A DNA stretch of 64,000 nucleotides from assembly GCA_003132405.1 (NCBI GenBank), contig PKXQ01000127.1:1-64000 (forward strand), read 5' to 3'. This stretch comes from Acidobacteriaceae bacterium (GTDB lineage: Bacteria; Acidobacteriota; Terriglobia; Terriglobales; Acidobacteriaceae). Below the pieces are notes generated by a model that saw nothing but the letters and a program-made list of their open reading frames with translations, searched no databases and had not been told where the DNA came from. Shown here one piece after another: positions 1 through 8,878 of this stretch (position 1 is the first letter of the stretch; each line of letters opens with the position of its first letter). Both the position numbers and the translations under genes were made by a program.

Positions 1-1
1 C

Positions 2-565
2 ATTGTCATGGAATCAATTTCGACTAAGTCCGCGAAAGACGGCGACCCCGTCTATGCCGAAACCGCCTTTCCCTTTGTGGTGAACGAGCGGGTCGTGATT
101 CCCGCCGGCACCTACATCCAGGGCAAGATCGAGCGCATGCAGCGCGGTGGTCACATCAAGGGCCGCGCCGAGGTTCTGATCCACTTCACTTCGATGATCT
201 ATCCCAGCGGATATACAGTGCTGCTCGGCGGTTCCATCGAGAATACGCCCGGGGCAGAGAAGACCTTGATGAAGGATTCCGAAGGCACGATTCGTCAGGA
301 TAGCGACGCCGGGAAAAAGGCTGAGACCGCCGCTGGCACCGTCGCCACCGGAGCAACCATCGGCGGCGTGACCAACGGACTTAAGGGTGTCGGAATCGGC
401 GCGGCCGCCGGAGGAGCCGCTGGCCTGGCCATCGGTATGCTCTCGCGCGGCGCCGACGTGAGGCTAGAGGCGGGCACATCCATTCAAATGGAAATTCAGC
501 GCGAAGTGACCGTCGATGCTTCCCGCATCACCGCACGGCGCGAAGTCGTGGTTCAGAACGAGTAG
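2..565 (+). CDS. Glycine-zipper envelope protein, 5' end cut by window edge
   Basis: The frame is already open at the first bases, so the gene enters from the left. The in-frame ATG at 8 lies inside a block (KSAKDGDPVYAET) that aligns with the interior of the complete paralogue at 25408-26097 (SSKAGDPFSARV), so it is unlikely to be the true start. Seen: a beta-rich segment ending VVIPAGTYIQGKI, which matches TVIPIGTTIEGRV of the paralogue. A Gly/Ala-rich stretch (about residues 115-148) follows, then LEAGTSIQMEI. The Gly/Ala stretch could insert in or lie against a membrane. The complete paralogue has a signal peptide, so export is likely. The function is unknown. Confidence 0.75.
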   Translation: MVMESISTKSAKDGDPVYAETAFPFVVNERVVIPAGTYIQGKIERMQRGGHIKGRAEVLIHFTSMIYPSGYTVLLGGSIENTPGAEKTLMKDSEGTIRQDSDAGKKAETAAGTVATGATIGGVTNGLKGVGIGAAAGGAAGLAIGMLSRGADVRLEAGTSIQMEIQREVTVDASRITARREVVVQNE

Positions 566-652
566 GATCCCAGCGTCTTAGGCCGCGAACCGATCAATTC
601 GCGCCAACATTCTTACGTCAGATTCCGATGTCGGATATTTTCACCTATGGCA

Positions 653-672
653 AGCGGACAAGAGTGTCCGCT
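653..672. terminator. Palindrome between convergent genes
   Basis: AGCGGACA and TGTCCGCT form a perfect 8-bp stem with a 4-base loop between two convergent genes. There is no T-run on either side, so it may be a REP-type palindrome acting as a two-way terminator. Confidence 0.45.
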
Positions 673-683
673 CCACACACAAG

Positions 684-1406
684 CTATTTCAAAACAAACA
701 TAGCATTCACGTGCGCCGTAACCTTCACGTTCTGAGGCGAGAACTCTTCAGTCGGCGCCGGAGTGGCGGCCATCGCACCCATAGCCATGGCACGACGCGG
801 GCCGGGTGCGAACACGCGAATATTCTCGGACGTATCAACCGAAGCATACGACAGTTCGCCAAGCGCGCGCCCGCTAGCATTGGCGAGCGCTTGCGCGGAA
901 GCCCGCGCACGCCGGTAGGCGTCGGCGACAGCCTCGCTCTTGGCTTCTTCCGTCGAGTCGAGTGTATAGCTGAGCGATTGGCTCTCGCCCACGCTGGCAT
1001 CCGCCAGTTGCTGTGTCACTGGCCCAATCTTCGAAAAATCCTTCAGCTTCAAACTGACGCTGGTTGTCACCTGATAGCCCACAACTCTATGCTTCGGGTT
1101 TTTCCAGTCATATTGCGGATTCACCGAGAAAAACCCAATCTCCGCCGACTTCGGATCGATCCCATTGGCGCGCATCACCTGCCGCGTCGCCTCCGCTTGC
1201 TTCGCCGCCTGTTCATACGCGTTCTTGGCGCTCTCCGCCTGAGCCGAAATGTTGAACTGTATCAGCGCGGTATCCGGCGCGGTCTCAAACTTCCCATCCG
1301 CACCAACGTAAACCGTATTGGGCAGAGCGTTAAGGGTAGGACTCTGCGCGTTCGAGAAGGCGCTCAGAACGAGGACGGCGCAAAACGTGACGAAGGTAGT
1401 TCTCAT
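684..1406 (-). CDS. SIMPL (DUF541) domain protein, exported
   Basis: A signal peptide (about residues 1-20, ending SNAQ) is followed by a SIMPL/DUF541 domain over nearly the whole chain. Recognisable blocks are VGADGKFETAPDTALIQFN, then YDWKNPKHRVVGYQVTTSV, then a helical part with EEAKSEAVADAYRRARASA. The family (bacterial BP26/OMP28 relatives) forms channel-like oligomers in the envelope; its role is poorly known. An AGGAG lies 9 bases before the ATG at 1406; a TTG three bases further upstream is an alternative start. It lies downstream of the HD-GYP regulator on the same strand but separated by about 310 bases holding a hairpin repeat, so co-transcription is uncertain. Confidence 0.88.
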   Translation of the reverse strand: MRTTFVTFCAVLVLSAFSNAQSPTLNALPNTVYVGADGKFETAPDTALIQFNISAQAESAKNAYEQAAKQAEATRQVMRANGIDPKSAEIGFFSVNPQYDWKNPKHRVVGYQVTTSVSLKLKDFSKIGPVTQQLADASVGESQSLSYTLDSTEEAKSEAVADAYRRARASAQALANASGRALGELSYASVDTSENIRVFAPGPRRAMAMGAMAATPAPTEEFSPQNVKVTAHVNAMFVLK

Positions 1407-1468
1407 CAAGCTACACTCCTGTTCTTAGAATGCGCCTTGTTGCACGAATTGCGCCCGGTAAAAATTAA

Positions 1469-1550
1469 GTCAGAGGTTAGAGGTGAGATTGCAGAAGTAA
1501 AACCTAACGGTAGCGGGTTTACCTCTGCAATCTCACCTCAGACCTCTGAC
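1469..1550. repeat. Hairpin of inverted degenerate AGAGGT repeats
   Basis: The arms 1469-1504 and 1516-1550 are near-perfect inverted copies over about 35 bp, starting GTCAGAGGT and ending ACCTCTGAC, with a loop of about 11 bases. Each arm is itself built from short repeats of an AGAGGTnAGAGGTGAGA type. It sits in the 310-base gap (1410-1719) between two genes of the same strand; nothing else is recognisable in that gap. Confidence 0.85.
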
Positions 1551-1719
1551 CTTATGCCCGCCAGGCGCGAAACAGGCGCACTCTGGCGGGCACGGGCAAT
1601 GCACCCCAGAACGGCGTGACGCAACCGTAGCAGGGCCGTTTGAACTAACTTCACTTATTCAATTGGATGTAGCGATCCGTTAAAAACGATGCCTGCGCTG
1701 GCCATGAATCGCAGTTCCG

Positions 1720-2796
1720 CTACATCTTTGGGAAAGACGCATTCGCCGCATTGATGTCTGCCCGCAAATCTTCCCAGATGTTGTTAGGCATTTCGAGAAA
1801 TACCTTGACGATCGCCGGATCAAACTGGCGGCCCGCCCAAAGTTCGATTTCCTTCCGTGCCGCCTCCATCGATTGCGCGGCGCGATAAGGGCGGTCGGTT
1901 CTCATCGCATCGAGCGTATCGGCAATCGCAAAAATTCGGGCGCCAAGGGGAATCTCGTTGCCCTCAAGCCGGCGCGGATAGCCCGTTCCGTCATAACGCT
2001 CCTGATGCGAGTAAATAATTTCCGCAGCCTCCGCCAGGAAAGGAATGCGCGAGATGATCTTATAGCCCAGATAGCAATGCTCTTTCATCGTGTTCATCTC
2101 GTCTTCGGTAAGCTTGCCGGGCTTGAGCAGGATGGCGTCCGGAATAGCGATTTTGCCAATGTCGTGCAAAAAAGCTCCGCGCGCGATGACGCTGATGTCT
2201 TCTTTCGGCAGCCCCATTTTGCGCGCAATGGCGATGGTATAAGCAGTGACGCGCCGCGAATGGCCTTCCGTCTCTTTGTCCTTCAAGTCGAGCGCATCGC
2301 CCAGCACTTCGAGTGTTATGTCATAGGATTTTTCCAGGTTTGAGAGCGCCGTCTTCCACTGTTGTGTTCGTTCCGCCACCAGCGCCTCAAGATTCGTGCG
2401 ATAGGCGTCATTTTCCCGCTTGAGGCGCCGATTCTCGAGCGCACGCCGCACCGTGACCAGCAATTGCTCCCGCTCAAACGGCTTTAGTAGATAGTCATAG
2501 GCCCCATTGCGCAGGGCTTGCAGCGCAACCTGTATGTCGTGGACAGCCGTCACCATCACCACCGGCATGTCCGGGTAACGCTCCTTCGAGCGCTCCAAAA
2601 GGGCGATTCCGTCCATCTCGGCCATCATCAGGTCAGAGAGCACGAGGTCGAATTCGTCTCCCGACTCGAGAATCGAGAGCGCTTCAACCCCACTGGCGGC
2701 CTGGCGCGTCTGAAAATGCGCTCCGCCAAGCATGGAGGAAACAATTTCGCGGATTGTTTCCTCGTCGTCGACTACGAGGATGCGGTCATTGGGCAT
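1720..2796 (-). CDS. Response regulator with HD-GYP phosphodiesterase domain
   Basis: RpfG-type architecture. The receiver domain is at residues 4-120 with acidic pair D10/D11, phospho-acceptor D55 (LSDLMM) and Lys in LLKPFE. A short coiled-coil linker (about 125-160) leads to an HD-GYP domain (about 165-345). The HD-GYP domain carries HSRRV, the HD pair in FLHDIGK (near residue 211), and GTGYP in HQERYDGTGYP. The family hydrolyses cyclic di-GMP; all key metal ligands that can be judged by eye are present. The gene is divergent from the giant hybrid kinase at 2973, about 175 bases away, which makes that kinase a plausible but unproven partner. Confidence 0.95.
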   Translation of the reverse strand: MPNDRILVVDDEETIREIVSSMLGGAHFQTRQAASGVEALSILESGDEFDLVLSDLMMAEMDGIALLERSKERYPDMPVVMVTAVHDIQVALQALRNGAYDYLLKPFEREQLLVTVRRALENRRLKRENDAYRTNLEALVAERTQQWKTALSNLEKSYDITLEVLGDALDLKDKETEGHSRRVTAYTIAIARKMGLPKEDISVIARGAFLHDIGKIAIPDAILLKPGKLTEDEMNTMKEHCYLGYKIISRIPFLAEAAEIIYSHQERYDGTGYPRRLEGNEIPLGARIFAIADTLDAMRTDRPYRAAQSMEAARKEIELWAGRQFDPAIVKVFLEMPNNIWEDLRADINAANASFPKM

Positions 2797-2972
2797 GGCG
2801 TTGAGTCTTATGTATCACTCATTTTAGGCGACGACTTCACATTCCGAAAGTAACCAATGGAGGACGGAAATTCGGGTACGACTGGGGCGGGGCGTGATAT
2901 TTAAAGAGCTTAGGTATTCGTGCGTTTGTCTTTTGTGCGCGTACCGGTAGTGCATTCGTCGATATTTATCCT

Positions 2973-5900
2973 ATGGACCCAGCCGGGCTAGTGGGTAATT
3001 CGCTTGGCGCGTTGACCATCCCCTGGTTGACGGCGCGGGAAACCGCCGCCCTGATCGTCGTGGCGGTGAGCCTGCTTTTCTTCCGGGTTTTTCGCGAACG
3101 TTGTCTGCTCGCGTGGGCCGCGGGCTGGATAGCATACGGCGCTTTCCTCGAAGTCGCGGGTCTCGAATTGCACGGTGTCTCAAAGTCAATCGCAGCCTTC
3201 GCGCAGGCCGACTACATTCTGGCCATCGGCCTGTTTGCCGCCGCCGCGTTGATCTCCGCGCAAGCCAAGCGCTCGCTTACCGCGCTCGTGGCCGTCTGCT
3301 GGGTGCTCATGGTCTTTGCCGCCATGCGCCCGCTCTATTTTCCCGATTCGTTGTTCTTTCTCGACGTCCGGACTCTGCGGCTGGGCCTCGACATATCATG
3401 TCGCTTGATCGCGGCCGCGGCCGCCTTTGAACTGTTGCGCCACCGCTTCGGGCGCATTGGCGTCGGCCCTTTCCTTTTCGGCGCCGGCCTCTTGACCCTG
3501 AATCTGCACTGGCCTCCATTCACCAATCACATTCCGATTGAAGGCTATTTGTTGGCTGAGGTGCTCTTCGGTTCGAGCATGCTGGTGGTTGTGCTCGACG
3601 ACTCGCGTCTGCGCACGCGCCGCCTCGCCACGCTCAATGAGTTAACCGGTACGATTGCCCGCGGACAGAATCACGCTCCCATGATGCAGACGGCGCTGGA
3701 AAAATTGCGGGCCGTCGCCGGTGCCAAGGCCTCGTGGTTCCAGTTGATGGACGGCGACCACCTCGCGCCCACGCAGCATGCCGGCCTGTCGCCGGAATTT
3801 CTGCGCGCTCTCGGCAATTCGGAAACCGACGGAATCGAAGCCCGCGTTCTCGAAGAGAATCGCGCCGCCGTCGTCAAGCCTTCCGAGATGTCAGCGCAGC
3901 AGCGCGAGCAACTGGCGAAATACGGTCTTCATCACGCCATCCTGCTGCCCGTCCAGGGCAAGAAAACGGTGATCGGAATTCTATCCCTCGGCTACGCTGG
4001 CCACCGTTATCACACCCGCGAAGAGTTGGAATTTCTGGAAACCGTGGTGCAGAAGTTGGGCATCGCCGTCGAAAACCTGCGCCTGCTCGAGCAAGTCCTG
4101 CGCTCGCAGCGGCAGTGGATGAACACCTTCGATTCCATCCAGGATTTGATTCTGGCGCACGATGCCGATTTCCGCATCCTCAAGACGAATCAAGCCCTGT
4201 TGCAGCGTCTCGAAAAGGCGCCCGCCGATGTCCTCGGCAATCTCTGCAAAGATGTCCTGCCGCAAAGCCGCAACTGGAGCGGTTGCCCCTACTGCGAGCG
4301 CGGCTCCGGCCTCACCGAAGGATCCGATCCCTGTTTTGGCGGCCAGTCCGTCGTTTCCACTTCGTCCTACGCCGAACAGGGAACTCAGCAGAAGGGCGTC
4401 ATTCATGTGGTGCACGATACGACCGAGCGGCAGGTCGCCGAAGAAAAATACCGCATGCTCTTCGAGCAGGCTCAGGAAGGCGTCTTCCTCGCCACGCCCG
4501 AAGGGGAGTTGCTCGATTGCAACGACGCCTTCGTCACCATGCTCGGTTACAGCAGCCGCGACGAATTGATGGCGCTCGACATGGGCAGCGTTCTGCACTC
4601 CGTTCCCGACGAGCGCGAGGACTTCCGCGAAGAGATCGAGGCGCATAACTACGTGCGCAACTTTGAAATTACTGTGCGGCGCAAGGACGGCACGCTGCTG
4701 GCGGTCGCGCAAAGCTGCTTCGCCACCCGCGATTCCAGCGGACGCATCGAGCGCTATCAGGGCTTCGTCCTCGACATCACTGAAAAGAAACGCTCCGAAG
4801 ACGAGATGCGGCGGCGCAATCGCGAACTGAACGCGCTTAACGCCATGGCCGTCATCGCCACTCAATCTTTCGATCTCGATGAAATTCTCAACCTCACCCT
4901 GCGCCAGGTCATCTCGCTCTTCGGAGCGGAAACCGGTTCCGTCTATCTCGCAGCCGAACCCGAAGGCACCTTCCGCCGCCGCGCCGGTTGGGGTCCGCGC
5001 AGCGAAGCGCGCGTGCGCATGTCGGAAGCCATCTTCCCTGAGGGCCTCGGCGATCTGGTGATGCGCTCGCGCGCGGAAGTGGTTACGCAGGATTTTATGC
5101 CGCACCTTCCTCCCGCTGTCGTCGAATTCGTCTGCGCCGACCGCTTGCCCTACTGGATTTGGGTCGTCCTCTGGAGCAAGGATAAGCCCATCGGCATCAT
5201 GGGCATCGCCAGCAAAGAAGACCGGCACTATTCGAGCAACGATGAAAATCTGCTCGTTGCCATCAGCCGCCAACTCGCGACCACCATCGAAAAGGTCCAG
5301 CTCTACGAAGAGACTTGCCGCGCCTACGAAGATTTGCGCCGCACTCAAGAGCAACTGCTCCAGAGCGAAAAAATGTCGGCCGTCGGCCAGTTAATTTCCG
5401 GCGTGGCGCACGAATTGAATAATCCGCTGACCGCCATCCTCGGCTACGCGCAGTTGCTCGAGGGCGCAGGTCTCGACAAGCAATCCGCCGATTACGTTCG
5501 CAAGCTCTTCAAGCAGGCGCAGCGCACCCACCGGGTCGTGCAGAATCTCCTCTCCTTTGCCCGCCAGCGCAAGCCGCAAAAACAAGAAGTCGACCTCTGC
5601 AAAGTGCTCGAAGAGTCGCTCACTCTGCGCGAATATGACCTCCGCGTTAACAACGTCTCACTCGAACGCGATATTCCCGAGGGCCTGCCGTCCGTCGTCG
5701 CCGACCCGCATCAACTTGAGCAGGTCTTTCTCAACATCATCAACAACGCCCTCGACGCGATGGTCGAAGGCAGCGCCAGCGGAGTCCTGAAAGTACGCGT
5801 CTTCAAGAAAGACGCGCACGTCTGCGTTGAATTCGATGACAGCGGTCCCGGCATCAAAGACCCCAGCCGCATCTTCGATCCTTTCTACACCACGAAATCC

Positions 5901-6542
5901 GTCGGCAAGGGCACTGGTCTGGGTTTGAGTATCTGCTACGGCATCGTCAAAGAACACGGTGGCGAAATCGTGGCGCGCAACCGCGAAGAGGGCGGAGCGA
6001 CCATCGAAGTCCGCCTGCTGGCAAGCGAAAAGCCCGCGCAACCCGAAGCCACCCAACCGGCGCGCCGCGAGTCCGTGCTGAAGGGGCGAGTGCTGCTCGT
6101 CGAAGATGAAGAAGCCGTGCTCGAATTTGAACGCGACGTCCTGGTCGGCGCTGGCGCTCAAGTCACCACCTCCATGAGCGTGGAAGATACGCAGCAACTT
6201 TTGCGCAACGGTTCCTTCGACGTGATCGTGATGAATGGCCGCATGCCCGGTGGATTCACCGCCAAGGATATCTATGAATGGATCGCCACCAACTGTCCCG
6301 GCGTGGAAAAAGGCTTGCTCCTGACATTCTCCACTCTCACCGATCAGGAGACGCGAACTTTCCTGCAAGAGAAAGGGTTGCCCACGCTGGCCAAGCCCTT
6401 CGAGGTTGCCGACCTGATCTCGAACGTGCGCACTCTAATCCAGCGCGAAGGCAAGCCAACCACAACCAAGCCGCCCGCACCAAATCCAACAGCGCAAGAA
6501 ACGAACGAGGCGAAAACATCTGCTGCAGGCGCGGGGGCGTAG
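2973..6542 (+). CDS. Hybrid sensor histidine kinase, membrane-anchored, receiver lacks acceptor Asp
   Basis: 1189 residues. An N-terminal hydrophobic region with about seven helices (residues 10-215) is followed by GAF (about 230-375), PAS (about 385-490), PAS (about 495-615), GAF (about 625-775) and a short coiled coil. The kinase core comes next: HisKA with H813 in VAHELNNPL, then HATPase with N-box (NIINNALDA), DDSGPGI and GTGLGLSI boxes. The C-terminal receiver (about 1030-1150) keeps an acidic patch (VEDEEA), Thr and Lys (LAKPFE), but reads VIVMNGRMPGG: residue 1088 is Asn where Asp is phosphorylated. The receiver is therefore probably a non-phosphorylatable binding domain. The second PAS ends with a PAC-like stretch. 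The ligand is unknown. The start follows a TATTTAT element closely. Confidence 0.95.
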   Translation: MDPAGLVGNSLGALTIPWLTARETAALIVVAVSLLFFRVFRERCLLAWAAGWIAYGAFLEVAGLELHGVSKSIAAFAQADYILAIGLFAAAALISAQAKRSLTALVAVCWVLMVFAAMRPLYFPDSLFFLDVRTLRLGLDISCRLIAAAAAFELLRHRFGRIGVGPFLFGAGLLTLNLHWPPFTNHIPIEGYLLAEVLFGSSMLVVVLDDSRLRTRRLATLNELTGTIARGQNHAPMMQTALEKLRAVAGAKASWFQLMDGDHLAPTQHAGLSPEFLRALGNSETDGIEARVLEENRAAVVKPSEMSAQQREQLAKYGLHHAILLPVQGKKTVIGILSLGYAGHRYHTREELEFLETVVQKLGIAVENLRLLEQVLRSQRQWMNTFDSIQDLILAHDADFRILKTNQALLQRLEKAPADVLGNLCKDVLPQSRNWSGCPYCERGSGLTEGSDPCFGGQSVVSTSSYAEQGTQQKGVIHVVHDTTERQVAEEKYRMLFEQAQEGVFLATPEGELLDCNDAFVTMLGYSSRDELMALDMGSVLHSVPDEREDFREEIEAHNYVRNFEITVRRKDGTLLAVAQSCFATRDSSGRIERYQGFVLDITEKKRSEDEMRRRNRELNALNAMAVIATQSFDLDEILNLTLRQVISLFGAETGSVYLAAEPEGTFRRRAGWGPRSEARVRMSEAIFPEGLGDLVMRSRAEVVTQDFMPHLPPAVVEFVCADRLPYWIWVVLWSKDKPIGIMGIASKEDRHYSSNDENLLVAISRQLATTIEKVQLYEETCRAYEDLRRTQEQLLQSEKMSAVGQLISGVAHELNNPLTAILGYAQLLEGAGLDKQSADYVRKLFKQAQRTHRVVQNLLSFARQRKPQKQEVDLCKVLEESLTLREYDLRVNNVSLERDIPEGLPSVVADPHQLEQVFLNIINNALDAMVEGSASGVLKVRVFKKDAHVCVEFDDSGPGIKDPSRIFDPFYTTKSVGKGTGLGLSICYGIVKEHGGEIVARNREEGGATIEVRLLASEKPAQPEATQPARRESVLKGRVLLVEDEEAVLEFERDVLVGAGAQVTTSMSVEDTQQLLRNGSFDVIVMNGRMPGGFTAKDIYEWIATNCPGVEKGLLLTFSTLTDQETRTFLQEKGLPTLAKPFEVADLISNVRTLIQREGKPTTTKPPAPNPTAQETNEAKTSAAGAGA

Positions 6543-6551
6543 CTACTCTCT

Positions 6552-6848
6552 CTAAAGCTGCTCCTTCAAGCCGCGCATCATCTCACTAATCAACTTCTCA
6601 TTCCGCCGATACCAGCGCCAATGCCCCTCGCGCTTAGCCTCGACCACCCGGGCCTTCTCTAATATCCGCATGTGATGCGAGACGGTAGGCTGCGCCAGCT
6701 TCACTCGCTGCTCGATATCGCCCGCGCACAGACCGGTTTCCTTATCGATAGAGCATCCACCCTTTTCTTTGAGCGCCGCCAGAATCCGTCGGCGAGTGGG
6801 ATCGGCAATTGCGTGAAGAAAGCGATCAAGGTCGGAAGTGGAAGTCAT
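6552..6848 (-). CDS. ArsR-family winged-helix regulator
   Basis: 98 residues from the ATG at 6848 (MTSTSDLDRFLHAIADPTR), which matches the usual beginning of this family. An in-frame upstream ATG at 6905 would translate the AT-rich hairpin repeat and is not preferred. A winged helix-turn-helix is evident: ADPTRRRILAAL, then AQPTVSHHMRILEKARVV and a wing (REGHWRWYRR). No CxC metal-binding motif of the classical ArsR type is present; two Cys (CSIDKETGLC) flank a loop instead, so the signal is unknown. It is downstream of the SPOR-slipin pair on the same strand, with the stop-to-start gap entirely filled by a repeat. Confidence 0.88.
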   Translation of the reverse strand: MTSTSDLDRFLHAIADPTRRRILAALKEKGGCSIDKETGLCAGDIEQRVKLAQPTVSHHMRILEKARVVEAKREGHWRWYRRNEKLISEMMRGLKEQL

Positions 6849-6941
6849 TTGGTAATTGTGTAATTTTGTAAAATTGCAATTTGAATCCCAAATCGTGGTT
6901 TTCAAATTACTAATTTACCCAATTACAAAATTACCAATTAC
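6849..6941. repeat. AT-rich hairpin of AATTAC/TAATTTTG repeats filling an intergenic gap
   Basis: Left part TTGGTAATTGTGTAATTTTG and right part CAATTACAAAATTACCAATT are inverted copies with a spacer of about 25 bases. The element spans exactly from the stop codon of the SPOR gene (6938-6940, inside the right arm) to the start codon of the ArsR-type gene (6848). Its AT-rich composition contrasts sharply with the neighbours. Confidence 0.8.
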
Positions 6942-7576
6942 TTCTTCACGATCGGGTTGTACCCATCGCCAATCAGTCGCGCGCGCATCGCCTCCGCGTC
7001 CTTCAACTCGCCATACGGACCAACCTGCACGTGAAAGAACTTATCGGCCGAAGAATTGTTGGCCGTAAATGCGGGATACTGTTTCTTTTTCAAAGCCTCG
7101 ACCAGCGCCTCGGCATCCTCCTGCCGGCTGACCGCCGCCACCTGCACGAAGTACCCGCCGCTTTCGGGCGCAGCAGCCGCGTCCCCCGCGGCTTTGGGTG
7201 CCACCTCCGCCCCTGAGTTCGCTTGAGTAGGAGTAATCACCGCCGTTTGTGTCGTCTGATCTGCCGGCTTCAGGGAAGCATCGGCGCTCTTCTCGCCGAC
7301 CGCCTTATAAAAACTGAAATCGTTGGATGAAGTTTGAGACTGAGCCTGCGGCGTCGCCTGCGCAGCGTTATTCTTTGCCGCCGTTGGCCGCACCACCGTT
7401 GCCGGCGCTCCCGCGATCAGGCCTGGCGAACTGAATACGCCCGTACTCGCCGTCCGCCGCCCCAGCGAAAAACCGATGGAAAAAAAGAACGCGCACACCA
7501 GCACAAACGCGAAGAAAATGGCCAGCATGCGGCCCGTGCCCAGCGTAATCTCCGTATCCTGTTCTGCCGTCGCCAT
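6938..7576 (-). CDS. SPOR-domain membrane protein
   Basis: 212 residues. A short cytoplasmic head and one transmembrane helix (about residues 13-35, MLAIFFAFVLVCAFFFSIGF) lead to a long low-complexity Ala/Thr/Gln linker. A C-terminal SPOR domain (about 135-212) begins GGYFVQVAAVSRQEDAEALV and ends FHVQVGPYGELKDAEAM. SPOR domains bind peptidoglycan stripped of stem peptides, typically at division sites, so a cell-envelope role is likely. The gene lies 17 bases (8 further if the slipin start is taken upstream) after the slipin gene on the same strand, suggesting one transcript. Its stop codon is supplied by the AT-rich repeat. Confidence 0.92.
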   Translation of the reverse strand: MATAEQDTEITLGTGRMLAIFFAFVLVCAFFFSIGFSLGRRTASTGVFSSPGLIAGAPATVVRPTAAKNNAAQATPQAQSQTSSNDFSFYKAVGEKSADASLKPADQTTQTAVITPTQANSGAEVAPKAAGDAAAAPESGGYFVQVAAVSRQEDAEALVEALKKKQYPAFTANNSSADKFFHVQVGPYGELKDAEAMRARLIGDGYNPIVKK

Positions 7577-7593
7577 AAAAAACTAACTACTTT

Positions 7594-8385
7594 TTACCCT
7601 TTTGCCGGAGCCGCCGCCGGCGTCTTCCCGCTCGCCAGCAAGTTCTGCAATCCGGAATAAAAATCAATCGGCACCGGGAAAACCACAGTCGTATTCTTCT
7701 CGACTCCGATTTCCGTAAGCGTCTGCAAATAGCGTAGCTGGATGCTGGCCGGCTCGGAAGATAACAAATGTGCAGCGTCCACCAGACGCTGCGCCGCCGA
7801 AAATTCGCCCTCCGCGTGGATGATCTTCGACCGCTTTTCGCGCTCCGCTTCGGCCTGCTTGGCCATGGCCCGCAGCATCGACTCCGGCATGTCCACCTGC
7901 TTCACTTCCACGTTCGCCACCTTCACGCCCCAGGGCGCCGTGTGCGTGTCGAGGATGCTTTGCAGCCGCAAATTAATCTTGTCGCGATGCGCCAGCAATT
8001 CATCCAGTTCCTGCTCGCCCAGCACCGACCGCAAAGTAGTCTGCGCAAACTGCGATGTCTGATAGGCGTAATTCGACACTTCCACCACCGCCTTATTCGG
8101 ATCAATCACCCGCAGAAAAATAACCGCATTCACCTTCAGCGTAACGTTGTCGCGAGTAATAATGTCCTGCGGAGGAACCTCGAGCGCCTCCTGCCGCAGC
8201 GAAATCCGCACCATGCGATCGATCGGCGCGAAGACCAGAATCACCCCGGGCCCCTTGGCCGCAATCAGCCGCCCCAGTCGAAAGATAACGCCGCGCTCAT
8301 ATTCGGCCAGGATCTTGATCGAACTCAGCAGGTAAATAACGACAATAACGATCGCAACCGTCACCACCGAAAATCCGAGATCCAT
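7594..8385 (-). CDS. SPFH-family protein (slipin / stomatin-like)
   Basis: 263 residues. One N-terminal membrane helix (about 4-25) is followed by an SPFH/PHB domain: [12 protein letters not shown], then [15 protein letters not shown] and [19 protein letters not shown]-terminal coiled coil carries [18 protein letters not shown]. Stomatin-type proteins form ring-like oligomers that organise membrane microdomains and often regulate proteases; here no NfeD partner is adjacent (an NfeD protein is encoded at 12644). ATG at 8385 is chosen because GGAGG stands 5 bases before it; a GTG at 8397 overlaps that site. First gene of the pair with the SPOR protein. Confidence 0.93.
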   Translation of the reverse strand: MDLGFSVVTVAIVIVVIYLLSSIKILAEYERGVIFRLGRLIAAKGPGVILVFAPIDRMVRISLRQEALEVPPQDIITRDNVTLKVNAVIFLRVIDPNKAVVEVSNYAYQTSQFAQTTLRSVLGEQELDELLAHRDKINLRLQSILDTHTAPWGVKVANVEVKQVDMPESMLRAMAKQAEAEREKRSKIIHAEGEFSAAQRLVDAAHLLSSEPASIQLRYLQTLTEIGVEKNTTVVFPVPIDFYSGLQNLLASGKTPAAAPAKG

Positions 8386-8579
8386 AAATGCCTCCACCCA
8401 GCTTCCAATTCAGAGTATGAGCGGATTGTAGCGCAACAGAGCACTTATAAGCGGTGACAACCTTCCGAAGGAGTTGTTGAGAAAGATGCGCACCCGCTCC
8501 GCCATAAGGCTCGCTGTTAAAGCCTCGGCGATTCGTGCCATGAGATGTGACCCATCGCCATCGCAAAACTCTCTTCGGC

Positions 8580-8596
8580 GCACTACACTGTAGTGC
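8580..8596 (+). promoter_or_regulatory. Palindromic operator over a leaderless promoter of vapBC
   Basis: GCACTACA-C-TGTAGTGC is a perfect 8-bp inverted repeat with a one-base centre that ends directly before the ATG at 8597. It contains a -10-like TACACT (8584-8589) seven bases from the ATG, placing the expected transcript start at or next to the start codon. Toxin-antitoxin operons are normally self-repressed, so this is a good candidate for the VapB binding site. No convincing -35 is seen. Confidence 0.6.
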
Positions 8597-8878
8597 ATGA
8601 GAACCGAAGTCTACAGTTGGCGTCTCTCGGGCGATCTCAAGTCCAACCTCGAGCGCGAAGCCCGTCTCCGAAAGGTGCCGGTTTCAGCAGTCCTGGAAAC
8701 TGCCGTCCGCGACTGGCTAAAAAAGGGCGAAACCGATCTTTCGGAAGAGGACGCCCAGTGCCGCCTTCATGCCGCCGCCGCAAATTGCTTCGGAGTCGTA
8801 GCCAGCGGAAACTCTCGGCGGTCCGAGACGGCGCGGGCAGCCCTGCGCGAGCGCCTGAAGCGCCGTCATGCCCGCTAG
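8597..8878 (+). CDS. Ribbon-helix-helix-like antitoxin (VapB type)
   Basis: 93 residues. The N-terminus alternates in a beta-strand pattern (EVYSWRLSGDL) followed by two helices (LKSNLEREARLRKVPVSAVL and LETAVRDWLKK), the layout of a ribbon-helix-helix DNA-binding domain. The basic C-terminal tail (RAALRERLKRRHAR) would wrap the toxin. It overlaps the PIN toxin gene by 11 bases, the usual coupling of antitoxin and toxin, and is preceded directly by a palindrome that probably serves as its operator. Identification rests on layout and neighbour more than on a family signature. Confidence 0.8.
   Translation: MRTEVYSWRLSGDLKSNLEREARLRKVPVSAVLETAVRDWLKKGETDLSEEDAQCRLHAAAANCFGVVASGNSRRSETARAALRERLKRRHAR

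Noticed and set aside
711..1619. 302-codon plus-strand frame opposite the SIMPL gene
   Set aside because: Arg/His-rich, runs through the hairpin repeat, no domain; the minus-strand gene has a signal peptide and family match.
3981..5354. 457-codon minus-strand frame inside the hybrid kinase
   Set aside because: It is antisense to a gene with complete domain content; no domain or start signal. A by-product of GC-rich codon use.
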